This document shows, piece after piece, positions 1 through 12,008 of a stretch of 64,000 nt of DNA. Position numbers and translations under genes: made by a program. This DNA comes from Carya illinoinensis (taxonomy: Eukaryota > Streptophyta > Magnoliopsida > Fagales > Juglandaceae), in assembly GCF_018687715.1 (NCBI RefSeq), contig NC_056756.1:33083980-33147979 (forward strand), read 5' to 3'. How positions within the stretch are numbered: position 1 is the first letter of the stretch; each line of letters starts with the position of its first letter. The notes under the pieces were generated by a model. It was given only the letters and a program-made list of their open reading frames with translations, ran no database searches and was not told the DNA's origin.

Positions 1-1099
1 CTAATCTAAGAATTAAACTAAATTAGAAAGTAATTGACAAAATAAGAACTGAAAATTGAAAAGTTCTAAAATCAAGATTCTAGAGTTTATCTTTGTATTC
101 AAATTACAAATTCTCAAAATTAATCCAAAGCAGTTGTAATCACTGTTAAATGAATGTTTAAATAAACGAAAAAAAAAATAAATAACACGAAATAAATAAA
201 TAGCAAATAAATTGCTCAAATTTTTAAGCTAAAAATCTTAAAATTATTCCATAAATTTTAAATTGAAATTAAATAAAAAATAAGAAATAAAAAAATCAAG
301 CCAATTGAATAAAAATAAAGATTAAAAATAATAAAAAAAGCTAGATTATAATAACAATTGAATCTCATAAAGAGTTCCTCAACAACACTGTAGTACAGAT
401 CCATACCTCCATTTCTGTGTGCTGAAATGTTAAGAGAAATTACGTGCATGCGCTGAATCAATTAATGTCCCAAAAAAAAAAAAAAAAAAAAAGAATTGTT
501 TTCCGTCAAAATTCGTTGTGCAGCATTCAATTATGCTCCCTTCAAGATTCTAAGTGTGTGGCGCTCTCTCTCCAAAAATTATAAATAAAGTACATATCAA
601 AAGTTTCAATTTGAATCTATGAGTTGCCGTCCAAGTCTTCACTTCCCAAAAGCTAAAAGTTATCCATATCCTCATATCTATGCCACGTGTAAAAGACTTC
701 CAAGCCAAAAGAAAGAAAATCATATTTAATCTCTTTAAAAGTCAAATGAGTTTCTTATAAAAAGAAAACAAAAGAATATTTTTTTTTTACTTTTTATATT
801 TTTTTACCCACATACTTCATCTATTTATATATTAAAAAATATAGAAATCAAAAGTAAAATAAAAATAAAGAATAAAATATCAAAAATGTATTATACATAT
901 TAAAAAAAATATATATAATTCAATTAAACCATAAGTTATAAATTAAGCATAAATTCATGCTATTAATCAATTTAAATCACAATCTATATTTATGCATCTT
1001 AATTATTTTTCCATCTAAAATCAATAATAATGTAATGAAAGAATTAAAAAATATTAGTTCTAAATATATTAAAATATGCAATAAATCAGCTCAATGACA
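1..1099 (-). repeat. 3' LTR of the Athila element (partial)
   Basis: This stretch matches 8260-9334 throughout, with scattered substitutions and small indels. Its right end reads ctcaatgaca, the complement of a TGTCATTGAG start, and directly abuts the polypurine tract. Base 1 corresponds to about base 8260 of the other LTR, so the first part lies outside the window. It contains poly-A/T runs and no open gene. Confidence 0.9.
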
Positions 1100-1113
1100 C
1101 CCCCCAACTAACA
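1100..1113 (-). other. Polypurine tract of the Athila element
   Basis: On the minus strand this reads GTTAGTTGGGGGG directly before the TG of the 3' LTR, the position where plus-strand DNA synthesis is primed in LTR retrotransposons. Confidence 0.75.
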
Positions 1114-2289
1114 TTTTGCTAATTATTGAGCAAAATAGTAAAAATTAATTGAGATGAATATTGCATAAAGATCGAAATTCAAGTAGAAACAATCAAGCAC
1201 AATTCTGAATTCTCACAAAAGTGACACGTTACTACTCAACCTCCAAGGGCTATACCCACCAAGACTATCTCAATAATCTTTCACATAGAATTGAGGTAAA
1301 TATCTCAGAACTCAAATGTGTGTGTGGAGCTAAACTGGTTGTGTGTTCCTCATTATTAGCCACGATTTGTCATAGGATTTTTCAACCTTAAGATTAATCA
1401 TTGCTGATTCTAACTACCTCAAAGTCCAAGGAATTAACAGTTTTCACGCCAACTTTGTTTTTAAAAGTTGAACACTTAACCCCCAAAGTCTTGGGTAACT
1501 GTTTCTAGCCATTTTACTTAGGAAAGTTCACTAAGTCGCCTTTATTCCTTTTTTTTCTTTCTTTCTTTTCAAATCTTTTTTTTTTATTTTTTTATTTTTA
1601 GGCATGGCTCGGTATTCCTGCAGTTTACTTCTCCTGATTTAAATCAATAAATAGTAAATAAGGAACACTACAAGCGTAAGCATGTGCAAAATGTCTTTCA
1701 AAATTTACCCTTCGTTCTACAAAAATCTTATCAAGTCTCATCTCAATAAGTATAGCATCTCGGTGTTTCAAGCCACACATCAACAAAATATGATGCATCA
1801 AAAATCATGTTCTATACTTAAGCTTGAAAATAAATTTTCACAAAATGATTCCGCTCAACTACTCTACCAAGATGCTCGGATTTCACACAATACCATAAAT
1901 AGAGTGTGTGTCAATTATATATGTATCAATGCACATCATTTTTTTTAAATATCTGTGCACACATGCTACCCTCAACTAGTGAGAGATATGGTACTCAATG
2001 AATCGAACGAAAGAAAACAAAGTGCACAGAAACAAGTGAGCAAAAAAAAAAAAAATCAACATGAAATATAAAATCAAAGCAAAATAAAAAATAATAATAA
2101 AAAAATACAAGTAAAAAAAACTGTAAAGAGGGAAAAAAATCAAAACACTTCCCTAAAATCTTACACAAGCAAGATCTCTTCGTGTGGATTAAAGACCTTC
2201 AAAAATGACTTTAGACGTTGTCTTTTGACAGTCGAGCAATTTTCATTTTTCAGATTGACAATGTCTATTGCGCCATGAGGATGAACCTT
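1114..2289 (-). other. Untranslated spacer between integrase and 3' LTR of the Athila element
   Basis: About 1.2 kb of AT-rich DNA with poly-A and poly-T runs. Athila elements often carry an envelope-like frame here, but I see no convincing remnant. The 88-codon plus-strand frame at 1682-1948 has no recognisable features. Confidence 0.5.
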
Positions 2290-3446
2290 CTTTATAATAT
2301 ACGGCCCACTCTATTGGGATTTCAATTTACCAAGAAAAATATGTAAGCAAGAGTTGTAAAGAAGAACTTCCTGGCCAAGTGTAAAATGCTTTGGATGAAT
2401 TTTCTGATCCTGTAGAATTTTCATGCGTTCCTTCACCAGTTGAGCGTTGTCATAAACATTCCAACGAGTTTCATCCAATTCATTGATCTGCAATTTTCTC
2501 AATCCTGAAACTTCATCAAGTGACATGTTAACATATTTTATAGTCCAAAGAGCTCGATGCTGAATATCAACAGTTAAATGACAAGCTTTACCATAAACTA
2601 ATCGATAAGGAGACATCCCTAAATTTGTTTTAAAAGCTGTCTTATAAGCTCACAAAGCATCAAGAAGCTTAACTGACCAATCTTTTCTATTAGGATTGAT
2701 AGTTTTTTCTAAAATGATTTTTATCTCTCTATTTGCCAATTCTGCATGCCCATTTGTTTGAGGGTGATAAGGAGTAAAAACTCGGTGTATGATACCATAT
2801 TTCTTCTTGAGTGTAGAAAATGATTTGTTGCAAAAAGAGAACCCCCATCACTTATAATAACTTTGGACATGCCAAAACGAATAAACAGAGATTGCAAAAA
2901 TTTTAGGATAACACGATGGTCATTTGTTTTGCAAGAGATGACTTCCACCCATTTTGAAACATAATCCACAGTCAATAAAATATATGTGTTTTCAAAGGAA
3001 ACTGGAAAATATTCCATGAAGTTTATTTCCCAACATTCAAAAATTTCTAAGGTAAGAATAGGGAAAAAAGGCATCATGTCTCTTTTGCTAATAGATCTCA
3101 ATTTTTGACAAGGCTCACAAGCCTTACAAAAATTATAAGCATTTTTAAACATGGAAGGCCAGTAAAAACCGCTTTGCAAAATTTTAGCGACTATTTTTTT
3201 TGTTGAAAAATGACCACCACATGCACCCATATGACAAAATCTCAACACCGAAAAAAACTCATCATCAGGAATGCATCTTTGAATTAATTGGTCCGAACAA
3301 TATTTGAAAATGTATGGATCATCAAAGTAAAAGTGTCGTACCTCAGAAAGAAATCGACGCTTATCTTGGGTGGACCATTCAGAAGGCATTCGCTCAGTTA
3401 CCAGATAATTGACTATGTCAGCATACCAAGGAGCTCTATTAATCAC
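2290..3446 (-). pseudogene. Athila integrase, frameshifted
   Basis: Integrase inserts the cDNA into the host chromosome. The N-terminal part (2721-3446) has the HHCC zinc-binding pattern: an H near CHMGACGGHF, then FCKACEPCQK. The core begins with the WEINFM and LLTVDYVSKWVE segments, followed by VIISDGG, where the catalytic aspartates of the DDE triad would lie. The frame is lost near 2760 and picked up at 2311-2616, which starts [13 protein letters not shown] and ends GQEVLLYNS, the usual C-terminal block of Athila and Tat integrases. Stops near 3447 separate it from the RNase H piece. It is not functional. Confidence 0.85.
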
Positions 3447-3452
3447 AAACAG

Positions 3453-3899
3453 CTACTCATCCGGAAAACTATCATCAAGAGGAAGGCTGGCATTTGAAGA
3501 GGGGGATGATGACAATCTAGAGAGGTGGTCAGCTACCATGTTTTCAACTCCTTTCTTGTCCTTAATGTTGATGTTGAACTCTTGAAATAGTAGAATCCAG
3601 TGAATCAAGCATGGTTTTGCATCTTTCTTAGCCAACAAATACTTAAGAGTAGAGTGGTAAGTGAAAATAGTAACAGGAGAACCAAGAATGTAAGTCCGAA
3701 ATTTATCAAGTGCAAAAACCACTGCAAGCAATTCTTTTCCAGTAGTGATATAATTTTTCTGGGCATCATTCAAGATTCTACTGGCATAATAAATCACAAA
3801 ACGTCTATTATCCATATGCTGCCCCAAAGCAGCTCCTAAGGCATAATCACCTGCATCTGTCATGATTTCAATGGGAAGGTCCCACTGCGGGAGTTGCAT
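3453..3899 (-). pseudogene. Athila RNase H domain
   Basis: Degrades the RNA strand of the RNA-DNA hybrid during reverse transcription. The 148-codon frame contains TDAGDYALGAALGQ, where the family normally has DAS/DASDYA, then YASRILNDAQKNY, TTGKELLAVVFALDKFR and YHSTLKYLLAKKDAK, and ends with the ENMVADHLSRL tether to integrase. The block order is complete, so this is one of the better preserved parts of the polyprotein. It is separated by stops from the reverse transcriptase upstream (higher coordinates). Confidence 0.88.
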
Positions 3900-3959
3900 A
3901 ATAGGGGTAGTGATAAGCGATTTTTTAAAGGTATCAAAAGTTTTTTGGCACTCATCAGT

Positions 3960-4688
3960 CTAAACAAATTCAATATCATTTTGTAAAAGAGTGTACAAAA
4001 GTTTTGCAAGAGAACTGAACCCTTGAATAAACCACCTATAAAAGCCAGCATGACCAAAAAAAGAACGAATATCCTTAACCATCCTAAGGATATGAAGTTT
4101 AGATATTAATTCAATTTTTACCTTGTCGACCTTTATGCCTTCAGAAGAAACAATATGTTCCAAGACAATGCCCTGAATAACCATAAATTGGCATCTCTCC
4201 TAATTAAGTAAAAGATTTTTTTCCCCACATCTCTAGAGAATACGTGCTAAATTATGCAAACAATTATCAAAAGATTTTCTAAAAATAGAGAAGTCATCCA
4301 TGACTATTTCACAAATATCATCAATTATGTCAGAAAAAATACTCATCATCTATCTTTAAAAAGTAACTGGAGCATTACACAAACCAAAAAACATTCTGGT
4401 AAAGACAAAGGTGCCAAAAGGACAGGTGAAAGTGATTTTCTCATGGTTCTCAGGCGCTTCAGTAATTTGATAATAACCAGAATATCTATCCAAGAAGCAA
4501 TAAAATGCATTACCAGCCACTCTGTCTAAAATTTGATCCAAGAATGGTAAAAGAAAATGATCATTCCTACTGGCTGAATTAAGTTTTCTATAATCAATGC
4601 ACATTCTTCAACCAGTAACCATTCTAGTTGGAATCAACTCATTTTTATCATTTTTTACAACAATTAAACCAGATTTTTTTGGTACCAC
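3960..4688 (-). pseudogene. Athila reverse transcriptase, palm and thumb
   Basis: Copies element RNA into DNA. The fragment 4356-4604 reads MCIDYRKLNSASRNDHFLLP, followed by FLDRYSGYYQI and FTRMFFGLCNAP, the palm blocks of Ty3/gypsy enzymes. The catalytic motif VMDDFSIF is intact at about 4290-4306. The thumb region (3960-4184) includes VIQGIVLEHIVSSEGI and IRSFFGHAGFYRWFI. Stops and frameshifts break it at about 4185-4355 and between 4605 and 4689, so no full-length product is possible despite the preserved active-site aspartates. Confidence 0.87.
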
Positions 4689-5879
4689 TTAAGTTGGACT
4701 TACCCACTTACTGTCTGAGATGGGGTAAAAGATACCCACTGTGAGAAACTTAAGCACTTCTTCTTTAACAACTTCCTTCATGGTAGGATTGAGCCTACGT
4801 TGAGCATCACGAACCGGTCTAGTATCATCTTCAAGATGGATTCTGTAGATACAAACAGCAGCATCAATACCTTTGATGTCGGCTATTATCCAACTAATTA
4901 AGTCTCGATGCTTTTTTAAGACTTCAATCAACTGGGTTTCATCATTCTGATTTAATTTTGAGGAAATCACCACAGGAAAAATGCCTTCTTCATGACCAAG
5001 AAACACATACTTTAAATCTTGAGGAAGTGGTTTCAGCTCCAACTGGAGAACTTCTTCATCTGAATATTTAAGTATATCTGGTGGTGTTAAAGTTTCAAAC
5101 TGGAGTTTCCATCTTGCACCTACAAATTGTACTTCAAGTGGTAAAAAAGAATATGCAAAATAGTCCAAAAATTCAATATGGTCAGTTTTTTCATCAAATA
5201 AAAATTCAGGTGTCTGAAAAATAGAATCATTATCAGAGAAAGGAAAAGTTGAGCAAATAAATTCTGTTGGTGTCAAACTCTCCACAGCATTCAAATCACG
5301 TGTGTCATCAAAACGTCCTGACATCTTGCAAGCATTGAAAACGTTCAACTCAAGTGCCATGTTCCCAAAAGTAAGTTTCAGAACTCCACTTCTGTAATTA
5401 ATCAAAGCATTTGATGTAGTTAGAAATGGTCTTCTAAGGATGACAGGATCTTGGTAAATAGTGGAGGCTGGCTGCTGCATATCAAGAACTACAAGATCCA
5501 CTAGGTAGTAAAATTTGTCCACCTGGACTAGCACATCCTCTACAATACTCCTCTGCTCCTTAACTGATCTGTCAGCCAACTGTAGCATTATGGATGTTGT
5601 TTTCAGCTCACCCAATCCCAACTGCTCATACACTAAGAATGATAACAAGTTCACACCACTCCCCAAATCAAGTAAAGTTCTCTTAATGTATGACTCACCG
5701 ATCATAATGGAAATGTTGGGAGAGCCGGGATCTCCAAATTTCTGAGGAGTCTCACTCAATATCAATGCATTGACTTGCTCCGTTAGGAAATCTTTCTTCT
5801 TTACATTCAGCTTCCTCTTCACTATGCACAAGTCCTTCAAAAATTTTGCATATGAAGGCACCTGTTGTATGGCATCCAA
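4689..5879 (-). pseudogene. Athila protease plus N-terminal reverse transcriptase
   Basis: A 396-codon open frame, the longest in the window. Residues 1-30 are the KFLKDLCIVKRKLNVKKK block that precedes the Athila protease. Residues 60-165 are the aspartic protease, with DLGSGVNLLSFLVYEQLGLG in place of the usual D-S/T-G-A/S motif, a divergent active site. Residues from about 300 read HRDLISWIIADIKGID and RRLNPTMKEVVKEEVLKFL, the N-terminal fingers of the reverse transcriptase. The frame stops just before the palm. Its relative openness fits moderate age rather than selection. Confidence 0.88.
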
Positions 5880-6860
5880 GAGTGGAATATTAATCTTTAC
5901 TTGTTTGAAAATTCCCTGAATTTCAGTGTGGTATTTGTTTTTTTGGCCAGCTGCTAATCTCTAAGGATAGGGAACCACAGGTTGGTACTCCCTACTAGTT
6001 TTAGCATCTGCACTCACAGGCTTCTTCAGCTCTAGTCTCACTACCTCTGGTTCTATCTCAACTTCATCAGTCTCTATTACATCTTCAGGTTTAGAACTAA
6101 CTATCTGTCTGTCCATGGTCATCTTAGGTTGGGGAACTTCCTTCCCACTTCTCAAAGTAAGAACGGCCTTCGCTGTCTCAATAACGTCTCCTGAGACATT
6201 ATGCACTTGCAGTTATTGTTGCCTGTATACTTAAGTATTAGGCTGAGGCTGTGCTAGAAATTTTCCTTTCTCTAGGGTGCTCAATGCCGTGCTCATCTTA
6301 TTAATAGTGTCATGCAACTCATTTATGACCTGAGTGTTCTGATTGTTTGTGGTGGCCTGAATCTGCATGAATTGCTGAAGTGTATTGGCCATTTGTGTCA
6401 TACTGTCATCTAGAGATTTCTTTACAGATGATGAAGGCTGAAAACTCTGTGCAGCTATATGAGGTTGAAATCTAGGAAGAGGTACAAAAGGATAGCTCTG
6501 AGAACTCTGATATGGATGATACTGGTGCTGAGGAGCACCCTGATGAAATGGCTGCTGCTGAGATGGTGGAGACTAGCCAGGCTGATCATTTCTCCATGAG
6601 AAATTTGGGTGATTCCTCCAGCCCGGATTATATATTTTGGAAAAAGGCTGATTCTGTACTCTGTTAATCCAGTTAGCTGATTGCATCTACTCAGACCCAC
6701 TTTCTTGAAATACTGGCATAATCGGGCAGTCTTGGGTCTTATGCCTCTACTACTTTCATAGCCTTCACTTTTTCCATTTCCATGACCTCCAGTCTTCTAG
6801 TTAAAGCAGCTATTCGAGCTTGAACATCAGTGTCTTCCTTAAGCTCATATATGCCCTCTC
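5880..6860 (-). pseudogene. Athila gag C-terminal linker, disrupted
   Basis: Read in all three minus frames, this stretch shows a glutamine- and proline-rich segment (around 6420-6560), a segment resembling MANTLQQFMQIQATTNNQNTQ (around 6330-6400) and LTLRSGKEV at about 6130-6170. These are usual in the linker between gag and protease of Athila-type polyproteins. Stops break it repeatedly. I could not find a clean CCHC zinc knuckle; a decayed one may lie near 6700-6760. Confidence 0.65.
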
Positions 6861-6879
6861 CAGAAATAGCCCTTAGTGG

Positions 6880-7701
6880 CTATGCTGTTAATGACACTCG
6901 ATTAGTACAAGTGTTCCACTGTTGTACGCTCTTAGCAAGATAGTCAAAAAATGATAGTGCTTCATCTGGTTCCTTGCTAAAGAATTCTCCATTGCACATC
7001 GTCTGAACAAACTGTTTGTATTCTGGAATGAGACTAGTGTAAAAATAGCTCACCAACCTCCAAGATTCGAAACCATGATGTAGACAGATATTTACCAAAT
7101 CTTTAAATTTTTCCCAACTGGCCTGAAAAGTTTCATCATGTTTCTGATTAAATTGACTGATTTGCTCTTGCAAAAATTAAGTTCTCTGAAAAGGAAAAAA
7201 ATTTTGTCAGAATTCACGCTGCATATCAGACCAACTAGAGATAGAATTAGGTCTCAAAGAATTAAACCAAATCTTCACTTTATCCTTTAAAGAGAAAGGA
7301 AATAAACGAAGTCTAATACATTCATCAGTAATGGCCCTAGTAATAAAAGTAGTGCATACTAACTCAAAATCTGTCAAGTGCTGGTAAGGACTCTCAGAAT
7401 CCATCTCGTGAAACTGAGATATCACTGACATCATATCATACTTAATAGAAAAATTAGGTACATCTTCGGGTAAAACAATGCATAAAGGTGTAGTAGTGCG
7501 AGTGAGTTGCAAATAATTCTTAAGAGTGTGTGGTGCAATTATAGTCATGGTTTCTTCAATTTCAATATCCTCGCTCATAGAAGAGACAGAAGATTTATCT
7601 ACCTCTGAGCTATACATACTACTCTCAACACTCGATGTGACTCTGAACAACCTATTTGAATTATCTCCACCTATGACATGAAACATCAGTCTAAATAGCA
7701 T
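6880..7701 (-). pseudogene. Athila gag (capsid region), frameshifted
   Basis: Structural protein that packages element RNA. Two open pieces, 7207-7701 and 6880-7173, carry the retrotransposon gag domain: LRLFPFSLKDKVKIWFNSL, then SISSWSDMQREF, continuing after a break as QISQFNQKHDETFQASWEKF and LVNICLHHGF. The N-terminal 60 residues are acidic and serine-rich and not recognisable. The break between the pieces (7174-7206) is a short run of frame changes. Confidence 0.85.
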
Positions 7702-7814
7702 ATAAAAGGTTCAAGCAACTGATTGGTAGATACAAATGAAATATGTAACTAGTGATAAGATAGTGAAAAAAAATGAAAAAAAAAAATAAGTTTAAATTTA
7801 AGTTAGACAATTTT

Positions 7815-7832
7815 TCCCCAGCAACGGCGCCA
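7815..7832 (-). other. Primer-binding site (tRNA-Asp type)
   Basis: The minus strand reads TGGCGCCGTTGCTGGGGA six bases inside the 5' LTR end. This is the pattern of the tRNA-Asp primer site used by Athila and related plant elements, differing by a base or two from the common form. Confidence 0.85.
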
Positions 7833-7838
7833 AAAACT

Positions 7839-9334
7839 TGACTCACTCAAAAATGAGTAGCACAAAAGTTATCTCAAATACAGGAGGATGTAGTGTAATA
7901 ATTAGGAATAAATTCCTAAATCGTCTCCTCATGGAAAGTTATTTAAAATCAAACTTGTTTAAAATAGTGAAAATATTCATAAAGAGAAAATAAAAATGAT
8001 GGTATGTGCAATAGATGGAAGAGTGCAACAAGAATGAAAAAGGGCACCAGTCATGAACTATATTCATATTTTTAGATTTTTTTTTTTTAGTGTCGAAATG
8101 AAATGTAGAAGACTAACAAATTGAAATTAACAATCAAATAATCAACTAAACTGAACAATCTTAATTAATCTAAAAATTAAACAATAAAATTGACATTATT
8201 TAAGTCCTAATTAAATTTTAATCAATCTAATATGCAATAAAACTAAGAGATTAATAAAATTAAGTTAAGAATTAAACTAGATTAGAAAGTAATTGGCAAA
8301 ATAAGAACTGAAAATTGAAAAGCTCCAAAATCAAGAATCTAGAGTTCATTTTTGTATTCGAATTACAAATTCTCAAAATTAATTTAAAGCAATTGTAATC
8401 ACTGTTAAATGAATGCTTAAAGAAACGAGAAAAATAAATAATACGAAATAAATAAATAGTAAATAAATTGTCCAAACTTCTAAACCAAAAATTTCAAAAT
8501 TATTATATAAATTTTAAACTGAAATTAATAAAAAATAAAGAATAAAAAGATCAAGTTAATTGAATAAAGATAGAGATTAAAAATAATAAAGAAGACTAAA
8601 TTATAGTAGTAATTAAATCCCTCAAAAAATTATTCAATAGCACTATAATATAGATCTATACCTCCATTTCTATGTGCTGAAATGCCAAGAAAAATTATGT
8701 GCATGCGCTGAATCAATTAATGCCCCCAAAAAAAAAAAAAAAAGAATTGTTTTCCGTCAAAATTCGTTGTGCAGCATTCAATTATGCTCCCTTCAAGATT
8801 CTAAGTGTGTGGCGCTCTCTCTCCAAAAATAATAAATAAAGTACATATCTAAAGTTTCAATTTGAATGTATGAGTTGCCGTCCAAGTCTTCACTTCCCAA
8901 AAGCTAAAAGTTATCCATATCCTCATATCTATGCCACGTGTAAAAGACCTACAAGTTAAAAAAAAAAAAAAATATTTAATTTCTTCAAAAGTCAAATGAG
9001 TCTCTTACAGAAAGAAAACAAAAGAATATTTTTTTTTTTACTTTTTATATTTTTTTACCCACATACTTCATCTATTTACTTATTAAAAAAATAAAAATTA
9101 GAAAAAAATAAAAATAAAAAATAAAATATCAAAGATGTGTTATGTATGTAATATATATATATATAATCCAATTAAATCACAAGTTATAAATTCATGGTAC
9201 TGATTAATTTAAATCACAACTCATATTTATGTATCTTAATCATTTTTCTATCTAAAACCAATAATAATGTAATGAAAGAATTAAAAAATATTAGTTCTAA
9301 ATGTATTAAAATATGCAGTAAATCAGCTTAGTCA
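7839..9334 (-). repeat. 5' LTR of the Athila element (complete, about 1.5 kb)
   Basis: Plus-strand ends are TGACTCACTC (7839) and GCTTAGTCA (9334), giving TG...CA termini on the element strand. The part from about 8260 matches 1-1099. It contains poly-A tracts near 8727 and 8960 and an (AT)n run near 9153. The right end abuts chromovirus LTR sequence directly. Confidence 0.88.
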
Positions 9335-9339
9335 AGTAG
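9335..9339. other. Predicted target-site duplication of the Athila insertion (agtag)
   Basis: These five bases belong to the interrupted chromovirus LTR and correspond to agtaa at 15411-15415. Ty3/gypsy insertions duplicate five bases, so the same agtag should stand immediately left of the other Athila LTR, outside the window. Confidence 0.6.
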
Positions 9340-9549
9340 CAGATCAATTATTTACTTAGTGTTAGTTAATTTGTTGGGGTCCAATAACTGCAAGTTGAAT
9401 TATTCCACTATCAATGTTTATAAATATTGTAATGTGTATTAATGAAGTACATCATATTCATCCATTTTGATCCTGAGTATTGCAAGACATTGGCCCCTCA
9501 AAGAACCATATTTACTTTACATATTATTTAATTAGAAACACACATAACA
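9335..9549 (+). repeat. 5' LTR of the chromovirus (right part only)
   Basis: Matches 15411-15626 to the end, finishing in cacataaca before the primer site. The match starts at the first base after the Athila LTR, which shows that the Athila element landed inside this LTR. About 170 bases of the LTR start should lie beyond the left edge of the window. Confidence 0.88.
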
Positions 9550-9550
9550 A

Positions 9551-9562
9551 TGGTCTTAGAGT
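9551..9562 (+). other. Decayed primer-binding site (initiator tRNA-Met type)
   Basis: TGGTCTTAGAGT stands one base after the LTR. It differs at three positions from TGGTATCAGAGC, the tRNA-iMet site used by most chromoviruses. Confidence 0.7.
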
Positions 9563-9571
9563 TGCATTCTT

Positions 9572-11680
9572 ACACCATGGCTGATGCTACCCGCCATGCT
9601 TAGCATGTGGAGGCAATGTCCATGTTGAAAGTAGAAATGGTGCATCAGCAAGAAGTGCAAAATAAACAGAGACAAATGCTGGAAGTAGTGTTATAACATA
9701 TCAATAATTTGGCAGCCAGCTATATTAGTTGGCAATTATAGCTAGTTATCAACACTCAAGAGAAGGTTCATCCAACCCCAATGGTCAGGTTAGTAATAAT
9801 CTTTTATTTGAAAGGAATGGGGGAATTCATGTTAGGACTCTTAGGTTGGACTTCCCAAAATTTGATGGATCTAAACTGATGAAGTAGGTTCTTAAGGCAC
9901 AACAATTTTTCTCTTACCTTTATACCTTAGATGATTGGGAACGTTCATTCGATCCTATTTGACTCGATAATTGACGTTTCTGACCCAAACTGAGATTGCA
10001 CAGTTTCATTTTTTTGGCAATTCTAGCTCGAATCCATTAACTAGTTAACCGATTTGTTTTCATTTTGGAAAAATTGGATTTTGGGATCCCATTATTTTAA
10101 AATCTTAGTAATTCCAATTAATATTTTTTTGAATTCTGTGATTATTTAGAATAAATTCTTATGGATATTTGTATACACAAATCATCTACATGCTATAGGG
10201 ATCTTTCATATTTAGAAACAAAAAAAAAAAAAAAATCTGCGTGAAAGTTCATTAAGGACAAAGCCGTATCTATAGGGATCTGAGGATGCATTCCCACTAG
10301 AGATTTTGCGTAAGACTGTAAGATGAAGACCATCATAAACTCAGCTGGGATTTTTTGGTGTAAACAGATCTTTGTTTCAATGTCTTTTTTTCCAAAATTT
10401 TGAGGTGATGATATATCAAGAGATTTTTTTCTTGAATAATTTTACATATTTAAATTGCAAAAGACATGAAAAGGAATCATTTAACCTAGAATAATGACAG
10501 AGATCTTGCTATTGTCGCATAACACAAAAATGGAATTTTAAGCTCATCCAGATCATTGCTCAAAATGGTTTTCGAATTTGATTTTAGTACTTTCAAATCC
10601 ATCATAGTCAAAAAAAGCCTAAGAATAAAAAACAAATCCAAAATTTATAACCAGAGGTCAAGAACTTTGAGACCCACACCTTAACTTTCAAAACCCACTA
10701 CCACAGTCGTGGGTCAAGAAACTTTGAGATCTTGAAGAACCTCTGAGGACCTTAGGTAGATCTTTTGACTTCAAGAGAGCTAGCAAAGAGATGATGAAGC
10801 CAATGAGAAGAGGTGATGGAGCTTGGGTTGATCTTTCAACTTTGAGAGAAATGTGAGGATGGAATAAGAGAGAAGATGGAGCCAGTGAGAAGAGAAACTA
10901 GTGGAGGTGGAAGTGTGAGAGAGGTGAAGAGTAAAATGAGAAAAGTATGGTTTTTTTGGCTTTTATATCTACTTGTAGTTTGTAGATAGGACTGGAAGCT
11001 AGAATTGGGCCAATGAGTTTGAAGTATGCAGATCAAGATTAACACCTTTGGATCAGAATGCAAAGAGATGGTAGAGATTTTGGAAACCAAAAGATTTCAT
11101 TTCACTACTTTGAGTTGGCTTAGACTTTGGAGGGAATCAAATCGAAGTCAGACTTTTTGGTTATACATTTGGTTATCAGGTAATTACCTGATCTGAATTG
11201 TTTAAATTTGAAAAAATGGTTAAAATTCCAAAAATTAAAAACTAAGCCACTGTTTGAGTATTTTAGTTCAGGTCATGTCAAAAAATCAGGTTGGGTTGGG
11301 CTCACTACTATTTTGTACAGACCTACAGATAGCTTTTTTCCATATGGAGGGCAAGGCCCTTTCTTGGCATTGTTGATTAATTGAATCTAGGTTGGTTCAT
11401 GGTTGGGAGGAATTCGTCTCAGCACTTAGGAGGATCCAATGGGGACTTTCACAAACCTAAGACAAACAGCTACTATTGAGGAGTACCATACCCAATTTGC
11501 AGCCCTATCCAATAGGAATAGTAGGCTGATAGAGGAGTTCCGTATTAGTACTTTCATTAGTGGGCTAAGGGGTGATCTTAGAATTAAGGTAACTTTGTTT
11601 GAACCCACTACCCTTTTAGCTATCTTTGGATTAGCTAAATTGTTGGAGGAAGAAATTTTGCAAGGAGTTAGGGGTTAGTA
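9572..11680 (+). pseudogene. Chromovirus gag, interrupted by a 1.4 kb insertion
   Basis: Capsid precursor. The first part runs from near 9572 to 9935 and ends with VLKAQQFFSYLYTLDD. The second part resumes at about 11326 with QIAFFHMEGKAL and continues in the 11439-11678 frame as FTNLRQTATIEEYHTQFAAL, then FISGLRGDLRIKV and AIFGLAKLLEEE. Joined in order these follow the retrotransposon gag domain, so the interval 9936-11325 is foreign. A decayed zinc-knuckle approach is visible near 11810-11860 (RITPTKMQEMQERGLCN), but its cysteines are lost. In-frame stops occur in the first part, for example at about 9884. Confidence 0.8.
9936..11325. mobile_element. Unclassified 1.4 kb insertion within chromovirus gag
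   Basis: The gag reading sense is lost at about 9936 and resumes at about 11326. The intervening DNA contains no recognisable transposase or polymerase and only a short antisense frame (10836-11090) without known motifs. A poly-A run lies at 10220-10236. The ends begin tgggaacg and finish near gacctaca, which could be TG...CA, but no clear flanking duplication is visible. It may be a solo LTR or a non-autonomous DNA element. Confidence 0.6.
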
Positions 11681-12008
11681 GCCAGGAACCCACACTACAC
11701 AACATTACACCCTTAAACTACTTGCCCCACCCAACTGATAGGAACCAAGATCCAACCCTAGCAATTACAACCCAACCAACTTAGTAAGAAAGCCCCATAT
11801 GCCCATTAGAAGAATTACCCCAACCAAAATGCAAGAGATGCAAGAAAGGGGGTTATGTAACAGGCTCAAAATATTTCTATTGGAGGGTTTGGAGGAGGAA
11901 GAAGAGGAGTAGGAAGCATTTGAAGGAACCTTAGCCATCATACAATAAGGAGAAGCTGATGGGGAAGAGAAAGAAGTAGATGAACTAGTAGGCATTTCCT
12001 TATATGTC

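Larger units (their letters stand above)
1..9334 (-). mobile_element. Athila-type Ty3/gypsy LTR retrotransposon, left end outside window
   Basis: A minus-strand element with two related LTRs (1-1099, truncated by the window edge, and 7839-9334), a primer-binding site at 7815-7832, a polypurine tract at 1100-1113, and gag, protease, reverse transcriptase, RNase H and integrase remnants in the order typical of Ty3/gypsy. The Athila assignment rests on the tRNA-Asp-type primer site and on the gag, protease and integrase C-terminal wording. All reading frames carry stops or frameshifts, so the copy is dead. By eye the two LTRs agree at roughly nine positions in ten over their first 240 aligned bases, so the insertion is not recent. 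About 420 bases of the left LTR lie upstream of the window. Confidence 0.9.

Noticed and set aside
10836..11090. 84-codon minus-strand frame in the gag insertion
   Set aside because: No motif and no support beyond being open.
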